Assembly: GCF_004402045.1 (NCBI RefSeq)
Contig: NZ_SOMG01000030.1
Coordinates: 806,001 to 870,000, forward strand
Reading direction: 5' to 3'
DNA: 64,000 bases
Source of the DNA: Lelliottia nimipressuralis
GTDB lineage: Bacteria; Pseudomonadota; Gammaproteobacteria; Enterobacterales; Enterobacteriaceae
Below, one piece after another: positions 1-7,943 of this stretch. The notes below the pieces were generated by a model. The model did not search any database. It saw only the letters and a program-made list of their open reading frames with translations, and had not been told where the DNA came from. A program made the translations under genes and the position numbers. Numbering within the stretch: position 1 is the stretch's first letter; each line of letters opens with the position of its first letter.

Positions 1-97
1 CTGATGAATATAGCTTGCTAATTTCATGATGATACCCGATTGATATACGTTTTCTTTCTGTGTTCACGCCCCAGGACGTGAACACATTGCCTGACTT

Positions 98-1342
98 TTA
101 TTCTGCGGACTGGGCGGGTACCAGTACCGGTTTATTACCGGATGCCAGATACGTCGCCACCACAACGCCAACCCCGAGTAATGCCAGAATAAACCCGGTC
201 ATCCCCTGCCAGCCCATTGAATGGAAAACAAAACCGTTAATAAAACCAATAACCGAACCGCCCATGTAGTAGAAGAATAAATAGAGCGCGACGGCCTGAC
301 CTCTGGCATGGGTTGCATTTTTACTGACCCAGCTTAAGCCGATAGAGTGGCAGCCGAAGAAACAGCCGGTAAAAATCACAGCGCCAACAATAAAGGTGAC
401 GACGTTCGATGTCAGCGTCAGCAGCATGCCGAACGCCATAATCAGGAACAACACACGCAAGACTTTCATTGCGCCATATTTCGCCGATAAGCGGCCTGCC
501 TGCGGAGCCGTAAAGAAACTCAGGGCGAAGCTAAAAGAGAGCAGACCTGCATTTGCCGGTGAAATATGGAATGGTTCACCTTTCAGGAAGAAGGCCAGAT
601 AGTTATACAGTGAGGTAAATGCGCCGAAGATAATAAAGCTGATGACAAACGCCAGCGCCAGATTTTTATTTTTGAAATGCGATGCCGCCCCTTTCACCAT
701 ACGCATAGCGTTAAGGCTCTGCGTGGGTGTGAAGTTTTTAGATTCAGGCAGCAGGAACTTCACCAGAACGGCCACCACAATCAAACTGACCGCAAACCCG
801 TAAAAGATGACATTGATTGAAACGTGATCGATCAGCTGGCTGGCAACAATACGGCCGGACATGCCGCCCATCGAGTTACCGAAGACAAAATAGCCCGTCA
901 CGATGCCTGCCGCCACCGGCGCAACCTCTTCGCTGATGTAGGCGGTGGCTGCCGCAGCGATACCGCTCAGCGCCAGACCAATTACCGCACGCAGCGCCAC
1001 CAGCATCGCCCAGGATTCCACCAGCGGGCAGAGCAGCGTCAGAATACCGCCCAACAGGAGGGAGACGATAATTAAGCGCTTCCTGCCATAGTGATCGGAT
1101 AACGTCCCGGTAAACAGCAATCCAATTGCCAGCAAGGCTGTTTCTGCCGATAAGATAATACTCACCTGGCTGACCGGGACATTATACTCCACAGCAAGCG
1201 TCGGAAGCAGTGGCTGAATAAAAAACAGAGAAGCAAGTTCAGCAAGCCCGGATAATGCCAGCGCCAGAATCACGCGAATATACGCGCTGGCTTTTACAGG
1301 ATCGGGGGCTTTCAGGGTATTGTTAGCATGCGTTAACGCCAT
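98..1342 (-). CDS. MFS transporter, YnfM-like
   Basis: This is an inner-membrane major facilitator protein of 414 residues with about 12 hydrophobic segments. The family loop motif GTLSDHYGRK lies at residues 79-88, between TM2 and TM3. The overall pattern resembles the E. coli YnfM/arabinose-efflux type, but identity is too loose for a symbol. It lies about 75 bp downstream of, and on the same strand as, the 4-oxalomesaconate tautomerase-like gene, so the two may be co-transcribed. That would make a di- or tricarboxylate or aromatic-acid-derived substrate possible, but this is inference from position only. Confidence 0.85.
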   Translation of the reverse strand: MALTHANNTLKAPDPVKASAYIRVILALALSGLAELASLFFIQPLLPTLAVEYNVPVSQVSIILSAETALLAIGLLFTGTLSDHYGRKRLIIVSLLLGGILTLLCPLVESWAMLVALRAVIGLALSGIAAAATAYISEEVAPVAAGIVTGYFVFGNSMGGMSGRIVASQLIDHVSINVIFYGFAVSLIVVAVLVKFLLPESKNFTPTQSLNAMRMVKGAASHFKNKNLALAFVISFIIFGAFTSLYNYLAFFLKGEPFHISPANAGLLSFSFALSFFTAPQAGRLSAKYGAMKVLRVLFLIMAFGMLLTLTSNVVTFIVGAVIFTGCFFGCHSIGLSWVSKNATHARGQAVALYLFFYYMGGSVIGFINGFVFHSMGWQGMTGFILALLGVGVVVATYLASGNKPVLVPAQSAE

Positions 1343-1417
1343 AATAACCTCAGTATTATAGTTAAGGTACAGAATGTAATTGTTTAAGGCAGAACTATTT
1401 CTTAGTTTGGGTTTTAC

Positions 1418-2506
1418 CTAATCTACTTCAGAGAGCATTTTTTCAGGTACACAAACGGCACCTTCAAATAACTTACGGGAAGTCCGAATTACCGCGGCTC
1501 GGGTATTTGCGATATTGTTACCGTCCCTCAGTAATGAAACAGATATTTTCCCACTTGGGTGTTCTATATCAATAATATTGGTAAAGCGCTCCTTTGGACG
1601 ATCGGCGACGATTTTAGCGGCGACGGAACCGTCAATGAGCGTCGCGGTCGAAATACCAATCGAGCCGGTAATGGCCAGTGATTTATGGCACGTGTGTGGC
1701 ATGAAATACCGCACCTGAAGCGTTCCGCCGTTACGCGCCCGGCTCAGCAGAACCGGTTTAGGGATGACTTTGTTTGACACGTCCCCTAAGCCCATCGCCT
1801 CGCCCGCCTGACGACGCAGGTTCTCCAGCCTTGCTTTAAATGCCGTATCGGCGTCCAGTTCCGCGGGTGACTCCCCCCCTGTTTTTCCCAGGGCCGATGC
1901 CTCAATCAAAACCATCGGCATCGCCATATCAATGCAGGTGACTTCAATACCGTCGAACACATTTGTGACGCTGTCAGTCGGGAGTAATTTCCCTGTTTTA
2001 GAACCTGCAGAATTCAGGAAGGTTAAGCCAATGGGTGCGGCTGTACCCGGAACACCGTCAATTTGGGTATCGCCTTCATAGGTGACCCGATAATCAGGCG
2101 TTTGCACTTCCGCATCAACCAGCGTTCCGGTGTTAAGATTACGGATCCGCACCGTTGTCACCGGGCTTTGCGCCTTCACCAGCCCTTTTTCTATCGCAAA
2201 GGGACCCACGGCACAGAGCATATTGCCGCAGTTAGGCGTGGTATCGACGCGTCGCTCGTTCACCATCACCTGTGCGAATAAGTAATCCACATCTGCATCC
2301 GGGCTGTCGGAAGGACTGACGATGGCTACCTTACTGGTTTGCGGGCTTCCACCGCCAATGCCGTCAATTTCAAGTTCATGGCCTGCCCCCATCAAACTGA
2401 GTAACACCGAGTCGCGCGCTTCGGTTTCCTCAGGCAGGTCGCTGGCCAGAATAACGGGACCTTTTGACGTACCGCCACGCATTAATACGCAAGGGATCTT
2501 TAACAT
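1418..2506 (-). CDS. 4-oxalomesaconate tautomerase-like protein (PrpF/GalD family)
   Basis: The 362-residue protein belongs to the PrpF/diaminopimelate-epimerase fold family. It closely resembles E. coli YbhH and GalD-type 4-oxalomesaconate tautomerases, which interconvert keto and enol forms in gallate breakdown. Visible motifs are MRGGTSKG near residues 9-16, IDGIGGG at about 47-53 and TTPNCGNM at 89-96, with the conserved cysteine; the length is normal. An upstream LysR gene is divergent and an MFS gene follows. No other gallate or protocatechuate 4,5-cleavage gene is in the window, so the real substrate may be another unsaturated tricarboxylate such as an aconitate. Confidence 0.85.
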   Translation of the reverse strand: MLKIPCVLMRGGTSKGPVILASDLPEETEARDSVLLSLMGAGHELEIDGIGGGSPQTSKVAIVSPSDSPDADVDYLFAQVMVNERRVDTTPNCGNMLCAVGPFAIEKGLVKAQSPVTTVRIRNLNTGTLVDAEVQTPDYRVTYEGDTQIDGVPGTAAPIGLTFLNSAGSKTGKLLPTDSVTNVFDGIEVTCIDMAMPMVLIEASALGKTGGESPAELDADTAFKARLENLRRQAGEAMGLGDVSNKVIPKPVLLSRARNGGTLQVRYFMPHTCHKSLAITGSIGISTATLIDGSVAAKIVADRPKERFTNIIDIEHPSGKISVSLLRDGNNIANTRAAVIRTSRKLFEGAVCVPEKMLSEVD

Positions 2507-2659
2507 GTCTTTTTCTCATTTCGTTTTATCAGGAACGCAATAAGGTTTTCACACTCCTGTTGATAACTCTAATGTCAAAAAAAGCAGGATTAATACGTTT
2601 TGCACATTAATAGCCCTTACGTTATCGTGGTTAAAGGAAAGTTAGAACAGGATGCGGAT

Positions 2660-3586
2660 ATGCAACATGAATTACAGGGAATACAAGCGTTTGTAAAAAT
2701 TGCAGAAATCGGATGTTTTACAAAAGCGTCGCAATTTCTTCATATTTCACAACCGGCGTTAACACGCAGAATTCAGAAACTGGAAGAGAGCCTGGGAGCC
2801 ACGCTGTTTGAACGTTCGACGCGCAGCGTTAAGCTCACGACGGTGGGAAGAGAGTTTTTACCTAAGGCAAGGAATTTAATCGATTTTTATGAAAGCTCAA
2901 TCCTGAGTATTAAAGAGATGGCGACGCATCAGGCAGGCGTTATTACGGTTTCTTGTATCCCTACTGCCGCCTTCTATTTTCTGCCATCCGTGATACGAGA
3001 TTATAACAATGACTACCCAAACATCCGGATTCGTATACTTGAGCACAGTGCCAGCGATTGTCTCGAAGCGGTTTTAAATGGCGACGCAGATTTCGGCATA
3101 AATATGATAAACATCACACATCCTAATATCGATTTTGCGCCGCTGGTAAATGAACCCTTCGTTCTGGCATGCCGGCGCGACAATGAGCTGGCAAAAAAAC
3201 CGCTGGTCACATGGGACGATCTGGCAGGACTAAAGCTGATTGGGGTAAGGCGCTCCAGCGGAAACCGTTCGCTTATCGATCAGGCTTTCGAGAAAATGGC
3301 CTGGAAACCGAACTGGTTTTATGAAGTGCGTCATCTGTCAACGTCGCTGGGGATGGTGGAAGCGGGTCTCGGCGTATCTGTCGTTCCGAGTCTGGCGATG
3401 CCAACCGATGAACATCATGTCCTGGTCAGTCGCCCGCTGATCGAACCCGTTATTCGCCGAACGCTGGGGCTTGTGCAACGCCGGGAAACAACGCTGAGTC
3501 CGGCGGCGGAAAAATTCCGCGAGCTGATTTTACATCTGTGGTCAGGCGAAAACAGCAGCCCGTGGATCGGTAAGTTTACGAAGTAG
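2660..3586 (+). CDS. LysR-family transcriptional regulator
   Basis: This is a 308-residue LysR regulator. An N-terminal winged helix-turn-helix spans about residues 9-62, with the typical FVKIAEIGCFTKAS and SQPALTRRIQKLEESLG stretches, followed by a periplasmic-binding-protein-like effector domain. An upstream ATG at 2600 is in frame, but the ATG at 2660 has AGGA seven bases before it and gives the normal family start, so I chose 2660. It is divergent from the tautomerase-MFS pair across about 150 bp and probably controls it in response to their substrate. The effector cannot be read from sequence. Confidence 0.88.
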   Translation: MQHELQGIQAFVKIAEIGCFTKASQFLHISQPALTRRIQKLEESLGATLFERSTRSVKLTTVGREFLPKARNLIDFYESSILSIKEMATHQAGVITVSCIPTAAFYFLPSVIRDYNNDYPNIRIRILEHSASDCLEAVLNGDADFGINMINITHPNIDFAPLVNEPFVLACRRDNELAKKPLVTWDDLAGLKLIGVRRSSGNRSLIDQAFEKMAWKPNWFYEVRHLSTSLGMVEAGLGVSVVPSLAMPTDEHHVLVSRPLIEPVIRRTLGLVQRRETTLSPAAEKFRELILHLWSGENSSPWIGKFTK

Positions 3587-3699
3587 TAGCCGTCTCATAT
3601 TGGCCCAAAAGTACCGTTATTGGTTCTCCAGGTGACTCCTGCCGTGGGTGACGGTGAGGAATAATGGCTCCCGAACACAACATAGAGGGAGTTATCGTG

Positions 3700-4413
3700 A
3701 TGAAACCTTTTTTTCGTACGGCATTGATGATCGGCATGATGAGCGCATTTTCCACTTACGCTACCGCACAGGAGACAACCAGCATAAATAGCAAAACCAT
3801 TCGCGCAATGACGGGCGCAACGGCAACCCCTTCCTTATCGGCTTCTGAAACTGCGTTAATCGTGGTGGATATTCAAAACGAATATTACGCATCAAAAGAT
3901 TTTCGCGGTCAGATGGTTATCCCGGATGGTGAAAAAGTACTGAAAAACAGTCAAAAACTGGTCAGCTATGCCCATCAAAAAGGGATGCCGGTCTACTTCG
4001 TTCGTCATATGGGGCCGAAAGACAGCCCACTGTTTGCCGAAGGATCTGTTTATGCGCAGTTCCATAAAGATCTGCAGCCTTCTGCGCAAGACGCCATTAT
4101 CACCAAAGCGACCCCCAGTTCTTTTGTTGGCACCGATCTGGATGCGCAATTAAAGAAAAAAGGGATTAAAACGGTGATTGTGATTGGCCTGATGACGCAT
4201 ATGTGCATTTCGTCGACTGCACGTGACGCAGTACCGCTGGGTTACAGCGTGATTATTCCTGAAGATGCAACGGCAACACGCGATCTTGATGACGGCAAGG
4301 GCGGCGTGGTGGATCACAAAACGCTGCAGCGAGCGGCATTAGCCGGTGTGGCCGATGTATTCGCTGAGATAATGACCACCAAAGACGTTATGGCACTGCC
4401 GGTCACAAAATAA
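3700..4413 (+). CDS. Secreted isochorismatase-family (cysteine) hydrolase
   Basis: The protein has 237 residues and a clear Sec signal peptide, with a hydrophobic stretch ending STYATAQ near residue 24. An isochorismatase-like hydrolase domain follows. The family catalytic triad is visible as Asp57 (IVVDIQNE), Lys136 (ITKATPSS) and Cys169 (GLMTHMC). Family members hydrolyse isochorismate, nicotinamide or N-carbamoyl compounds, usually in the cytoplasm, so export is notable. The start at 3700 follows AGAGGGAG and leaves the signal peptide at the N terminus; an in-frame ATG at 3664 would bury it. The next gene is a GlxA-type regulator on the same strand, about 60 bp away. Confidence 0.85.
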   Translation: MKPFFRTALMIGMMSAFSTYATAQETTSINSKTIRAMTGATATPSLSASETALIVVDIQNEYYASKDFRGQMVIPDGEKVLKNSQKLVSYAHQKGMPVYFVRHMGPKDSPLFAEGSVYAQFHKDLQPSAQDAIITKATPSSFVGTDLDAQLKKKGIKTVIVIGLMTHMCISSTARDAVPLGYSVIIPEDATATRDLDDGKGGVVDHKTLQRAALAGVADVFAEIMTTKDVMALPVTK

Positions 4414-4474
4414 GACCGGACTTGATCACTGTCGCCAGCCAGACTTCTATACTGGCTGGCACATGGAGGCTTTT

Positions 4475-5428
4475 ATGACGTTGAAAATTGGTATTGTGGT
4501 ATTTGATGGCATCATCCCTTTTCACCTTTCGGTGCCTTATGCCGTGTTTGAGAAAGCGCTAACGCCACAAGGCGAGCCCCTTTGTGAGTTAGTCGTTTGC
4601 GCCACAACACCCAGCGTACTTAAAACCAATGCCGGCTTTTCTATCGTTGTTGAACGTGGGCTGGATGCGTTGGCCGGAATGGATATGGTGATCGTCCCAA
4701 GCTGGGATGTCCCCGATCGTGCCCCGGATCCCGACCTCTTGCTGGCGCTAATAAAGGCGCATGCTGCGGGTGCACGCATTGTGGGTTTGTGCATGGGCGC
4801 GTTTGTGGTTGCCGCCGCCGGGTTACTGGAACATCGCCCTGCGACAACGCACTGGCGATGGGCGGCTGATTTTCAGCGCCTCTATCCCTCCGTACAAATG
4901 GACAAAGACGTGCTTTATATTGATGATGGTGACGTTGTCACGTCTGCGGGAACGGCGGCCAGCATTGACTGCTGCCTGCATCTGGTGCGTCAGGCCTGGG
5001 GAGCAGAAGTGGCCAACAGCGTAGCGCGTTTGCTGGTTGTGCCGCCCCATCGCCAGGGTGGGCAGCGGCAGTATGTAGAGCTGCCGGTTCAGAATACGCG
5101 TCGCGGGGATTATTTCACCGATGCGCTGGCCTGGGCGACGGAGAATCTTCAGCTCGCACTCACGCTGAATTGCGTGGCGGAGAAAGCCTGCATGAGCCGG
5201 CGCAGCTTTACCCGCCGTTTTCAGCAAACAACTGGGGAGAGTTTTTCGCGCTGGCTGCTTAACCAACGCATTATCGTCGCGCAACGCTATCTCGAAAAAA
5301 CTGACCAGCCGGTGGAGGATATTGCTGAGCGCGTCGGTTTTCCCTCGACAACCTCCTTGCGCCGCCACTTTAACAATCTGCTAAATACGTCTCCTTCCCG
5401 CTATCGACGCGAATTTCGCGGCCGATAG
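4475..5428 (+). CDS. GlxA-type AraC regulator with DJ-1/PfpI domain
   Basis: This is a 317-residue two-domain regulator. Residues 1 to about 190 form a DJ-1/PfpI (class I glutamine-amidotransferase-like) domain with the nucleophile-elbow cysteine in GLCMG at 104-108 (Cys106). Residues from about 215 to the end form a double helix-turn-helix AraC DNA-binding domain, ending in the FPSTTSLRRHFNN pattern. GlxA-family proteins usually control catabolism of choline, carnitine or arginine-type amines. The start at 4475 follows GGAGG at 4465-4469. It sits just downstream of the exported isochorismatase-like hydrolase and may regulate it. The ligand is unknown. Confidence 0.87.
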   Translation: MTLKIGIVVFDGIIPFHLSVPYAVFEKALTPQGEPLCELVVCATTPSVLKTNAGFSIVVERGLDALAGMDMVIVPSWDVPDRAPDPDLLLALIKAHAAGARIVGLCMGAFVVAAAGLLEHRPATTHWRWAADFQRLYPSVQMDKDVLYIDDGDVVTSAGTAASIDCCLHLVRQAWGAEVANSVARLLVVPPHRQGGQRQYVELPVQNTRRGDYFTDALAWATENLQLALTLNCVAEKACMSRRSFTRRFQQTTGESFSRWLLNQRIIVAQRYLEKTDQPVEDIAERVGFPSTTSLRRHFNNLLNTSPSRYRREFRGR

Positions 5429-5437
5429 CGGTCTACG

Positions 5438-6274
5438 TTATTTCCCGTGAGTATCAAACCCCGCCATCACCGCCGTCAGTTCTGCCAGTGAAAAACCGTG
5501 CTTCGGATCGTCAACGCCCAGCCTAAAGCGCGTCTGCATCAGTTGATACAGCGCCGCAGCATCGGGAAGATGGATCTGCTCCTCTACATGGCCATTCTGC
5601 CAGTGGGTAAAGTTAAAGTTGGTCAGCGTCAGCTTGCCGCCGTCCGGCAGATGACGACACATCAGCAGATGATGGCGGAAATGCGACTGCGGCCAGTGCG
5701 CCGACCAGAAATTCCCCATCACGTAATCACTGAAATACTGCGTCGTCAGGTCAAAGTGGTACATCGACTGCCAGTGCTCGTGGTGACGGAACTGCAGCAC
5801 CCAGTCGTTCCCCTCGCTCAGCAGACGGTAAAGCCCGTGGGGCGTCTCCTGTTCTTCGTTTGCGAGCAGACGAATCGGCGCCGTCAGCGTCTGGCCGCCA
5901 AACCCAACGTCGGCAATCCAGCGCTCACCGTTAAGTTCCACCAGCAGCAGTCGGTGCGTGCGCGGCGGCATCTGCGGCGGACTCGCCAATACCACGCGGC
6001 CCAGCACGCTACGTACCGTAAACCCGACTTCGCGCAATACGCGCTCAAACAGGCCGTTTTGCTCAAAGCAATATCCCCCCCGGCGGGCGGTCACCAGTTT
6101 GTCGACCAGGCACGAATCGTCAAGCTGGATTTCGCGCGGCAGGACAACATCAATATTCTCAAAGGGGACCGCGCAGTTGTGATGTAAATGCAGCGCGCGC
6201 AGGGTGCCGATATCAGCAGAAGCCGGTAGCTTCCAGCCGATGCGAGCAAAATAGGCAGTCAGAAAGGGGGACAT
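5438..6274 (-). CDS. nhoA: Arylamine N-acetyltransferase NhoA
   Basis: The protein transfers acetyl from acetyl-CoA to arylamines, and to N-hydroxyarylamines by O-acetylation, in the cytosol. It has 278 residues, matching the roughly 281 of E. coli NhoA. The cysteine-protease-like triad is intact and at the canonical positions: Cys69 (RRGGYCFEQN), His107 (RTHRLL) and Asp122 (IADVGFGG). It is divergent from yddH, and this nhoA-yddH pairing is the same as in E. coli. The 3' end converges with the GlxA-type gene, leaving only nine bases between the two stops. Confidence 0.95.
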   Translation of the reverse strand: MSPFLTAYFARIGWKLPASADIGTLRALHLHHNCAVPFENIDVVLPREIQLDDSCLVDKLVTARRGGYCFEQNGLFERVLREVGFTVRSVLGRVVLASPPQMPPRTHRLLLVELNGERWIADVGFGGQTLTAPIRLLANEEQETPHGLYRLLSEGNDWVLQFRHHEHWQSMYHFDLTTQYFSDYVMGNFWSAHWPQSHFRHHLLMCRHLPDGGKLTLTNFNFTHWQNGHVEEQIHLPDAAALYQLMQTRFRLGVDDPKHGFSLAELTAVMAGFDTHGK

Positions 6275-6380
6275 GCATCAGGTTCCTTTAAAAGTGATGT
6301 TTTGTTTATAAACTAATTCTACGCGTTCACTTTGATTTCCGTGCTTTTTCTGCATACTCCATTATTTATGAGGAGAACCT

Positions 6381-6953
6381 ATGAGCCACTTTCGCCCTGT
6401 TGAATTACGTCATGCCAGCCGTCTGCTGAACCACGGCCCCACCGTGCTGATTACCAGCCGGGATGAAACCCTGGACAGACGCAACGTGATGGCCGCCGCA
6501 TGGTCAATGCCCGTCGAATTCGAGCCGCCGCGCATCGCCATTGTAGTGGATAAAAGCGCCTGGTCGCGCGAGCTGATCGAACGCAGCGGGAAGTTTGGCA
6601 TCGTCATCCCCGGCGTGGCGGCGGCCAACTGGACCTACGCTGTGGGTAGCGTCAGCGGGCGCGATGAAGACAAATTCAACTGCTATGGGATCCCGGTCGT
6701 AAACGGTCCCGCACTCGGCCTGCCCGTCATTGAAGAAAAATGTCTGGCGTGGATGGAGTGTCGGTTATTACCCGCCACATCGGCGGCAGAAAAATACGAT
6801 ACGCTGTTTGGCGAAGTGGTATCGGCGGCGGCAGATGAACGCGCGTTTGTCGCCGGACGCTGGCAGTTTGACAGCGATAAGCTGAATACGCTGCATCACC
6901 TTGGGGCCGGGACGTTTGTGGCGAGTGGGAAGATGGTGAAGGCGCTGGATTGA
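6381..6953 (+). CDS. yddH: Flavin reductase-like protein YddH
   Basis: This is a 190-residue protein of the flavin-reductase-like, FMN-binding split-barrel family. The N-terminal block PTVLITSRDE...NVMAAAWSMPVEFEPPRIAIV fits that family, whose members bind FMN and often use NAD(P)H. The substrate of YddH is not established as far as I know. It follows an AGGAGA ribosome site at about 6370 and is divergent from nhoA. In E. coli the next gene is pptA; here pptA lies about 12 kb away, after an accessory block that begins just downstream. Confidence 0.88.
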   Translation: MSHFRPVELRHASRLLNHGPTVLITSRDETLDRRNVMAAAWSMPVEFEPPRIAIVVDKSAWSRELIERSGKFGIVIPGVAAANWTYAVGSVSGRDEDKFNCYGIPVVNGPALGLPVIEEKCLAWMECRLLPATSAAEKYDTLFGEVVSAAADERAFVAGRWQFDSDKLNTLHHLGAGTFVASGKMVKALD

Positions 6954-7078
6954 TTTCGTCAATTATATCCTACTGAAATATAAGTATTTTCCATGGCATT
7001 TTATGTTTACCACAACGAAGTAAAACGGAGGATATTTCTGGGTCTGCTGCATTAGCAATTTTCATTAAGGAAATATCG

Positions 7079-7441
7079 ATGTCATGGAATAAAGATGGTG
7101 CAATCTCATATGCCCGATCGCACGCCCAATCGAAGAGCACAGGCAATTGTGCTCACTACGTCACCGAAGCAATAAGAGCCGGAGGAAGATTAAAAATCCC
7201 TAATACGCGTCTTGCAAAAGACATGGGGCTGACATTAGTCAACGCTGGCTTCCGCCTGGTATATGATCAACCGCATGCAGGCGACGTAGCCGTTATCCAG
7301 AATATTGTGGGCCACGATAGCGGACACGTTTGCATCTACGATGGCCAGCAGTGGATCAGCGATTTTGTACAACGCACCCTGTACCCAGGACAGGCTTACC
7401 GAAGCATACAACCCCATTACGAACTCTTCAGGCATGACTAA
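7079..7441 (+). CDS. Tae2/Dae2-like (BPSL0067-type) peptidoglycan amidase, candidate T6SS effector
   Basis: This is a compact 120-residue protein with an NlpC/P60/CHAP-like cysteine-peptidase layout. The likely nucleophile is Cys24 in TGNCAHYV and the likely general base is His83 in HDSGHVCIYDG; Asp95 or a nearby acid may complete the site. The pattern fits the BPSL0067 family, which I associate with Tae2 type VI amidase effectors and tick Dae2. There is no signal peptide, as expected for an effector delivered by a secretion machine. Its stop overlaps the start of the next gene by one base (TAATG). No hcp, vgrG or paar gene is in the window. The local DNA is visibly more AT-rich than its neighbours. 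Confidence 0.7.
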   Translation: MSWNKDGAISYARSHAQSKSTGNCAHYVTEAIRAGGRLKIPNTRLAKDMGLTLVNAGFRLVYDQPHAGDVAVIQNIVGHDSGHVCIYDGQQWISDFVQRTLYPGQAYRSIQPHYELFRHD

Positions 7442-7866
7442 TGAAAGCACTCTTCTTTTTTCTTTTCGCCCTGTCTCCGTTCGCCGTCGCTGATAGCATC
7501 TCTCCACCGGGGATGGCGGCGCTTAAATTCAATCAATGGTATATCGCGCAGTTGAATCAGGACAAACCGCCAGTCCTCAATCCGGACAGCATGAGTGACT
7601 ACGTTACTTCAGAAACTATCGCAGCAATTAAAGAGATGTACTCTGGCGACAGTAACGAAAAAGACATGCCCGATGCGGATATGTTTATTAAATCGCAGGA
7701 CTGGAATGAGGACTGGGATCGGATAACAGTGTTGCATTCTGATTTTGATGCCGTTTGCACAAACGTGTATATCGCGTTTGGTAAAAAGCAGGATCACGTT
7801 GTTGCCGATTGTCTCGTTGAGGAAAAAGGGAAATGGAAAGTTCGATCAGCCACGCTGATTAAATGA
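7441..7866 (+). CDS. Periplasmic DUF3828-like protein, candidate immunity to the upstream amidase
   Basis: The 141-residue protein has a signal peptide of about 17 residues (FALSPFAVA, then DSIS), so the mature form of about 124 residues should be periplasmic. Cys106 and Cys124 could form a disulfide. The body resembles DUF3828 proteins of the YbjP/YqhG kind. One-base overlap with the amidase-like gene and export to the compartment where a peptidoglycan amidase acts are both typical of Tai immunity proteins. That role is inference; I do not recognise a specific immunity family. No homologous copy lies elsewhere in the window. Confidence 0.65.
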   Translation: MKALFFFLFALSPFAVADSISPPGMAALKFNQWYIAQLNQDKPPVLNPDSMSDYVTSETIAAIKEMYSGDSNEKDMPDADMFIKSQDWNEDWDRITVLHSDFDAVCTNVYIAFGKKQDHVVADCLVEEKGKWKVRSATLIK

Positions 7867-7903
7867 CAACGTGATATGAAAGCCGCCTGTACCAGCGTAA
7901 AAA

Positions 7904-7933
7904 GCACGCGGTAGCCCAGCGGCTACCGCGTGC
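7904..7933 (-). terminator. Strong intrinsic terminator of fusA paralogue
   Basis: Arms GCACGCGGTAGCC (7904-7916) and GGCTACCGCGTGC (7921-7933) form a perfect 13-bp stem with a 4-base loop. Read on the minus strand, the stem is followed by a run of five T. It lies just past the stop of the EF-G gene and may also stop transcripts from the amidase/immunity pair. Confidence 0.92.
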
Positions 7934-7943
7934 AATTAATTAA

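Noticed and set aside
1..97. Gene fragment at the left edge
   Set aside because: No frame with gene-like content or ribosome site is visible in these bases.
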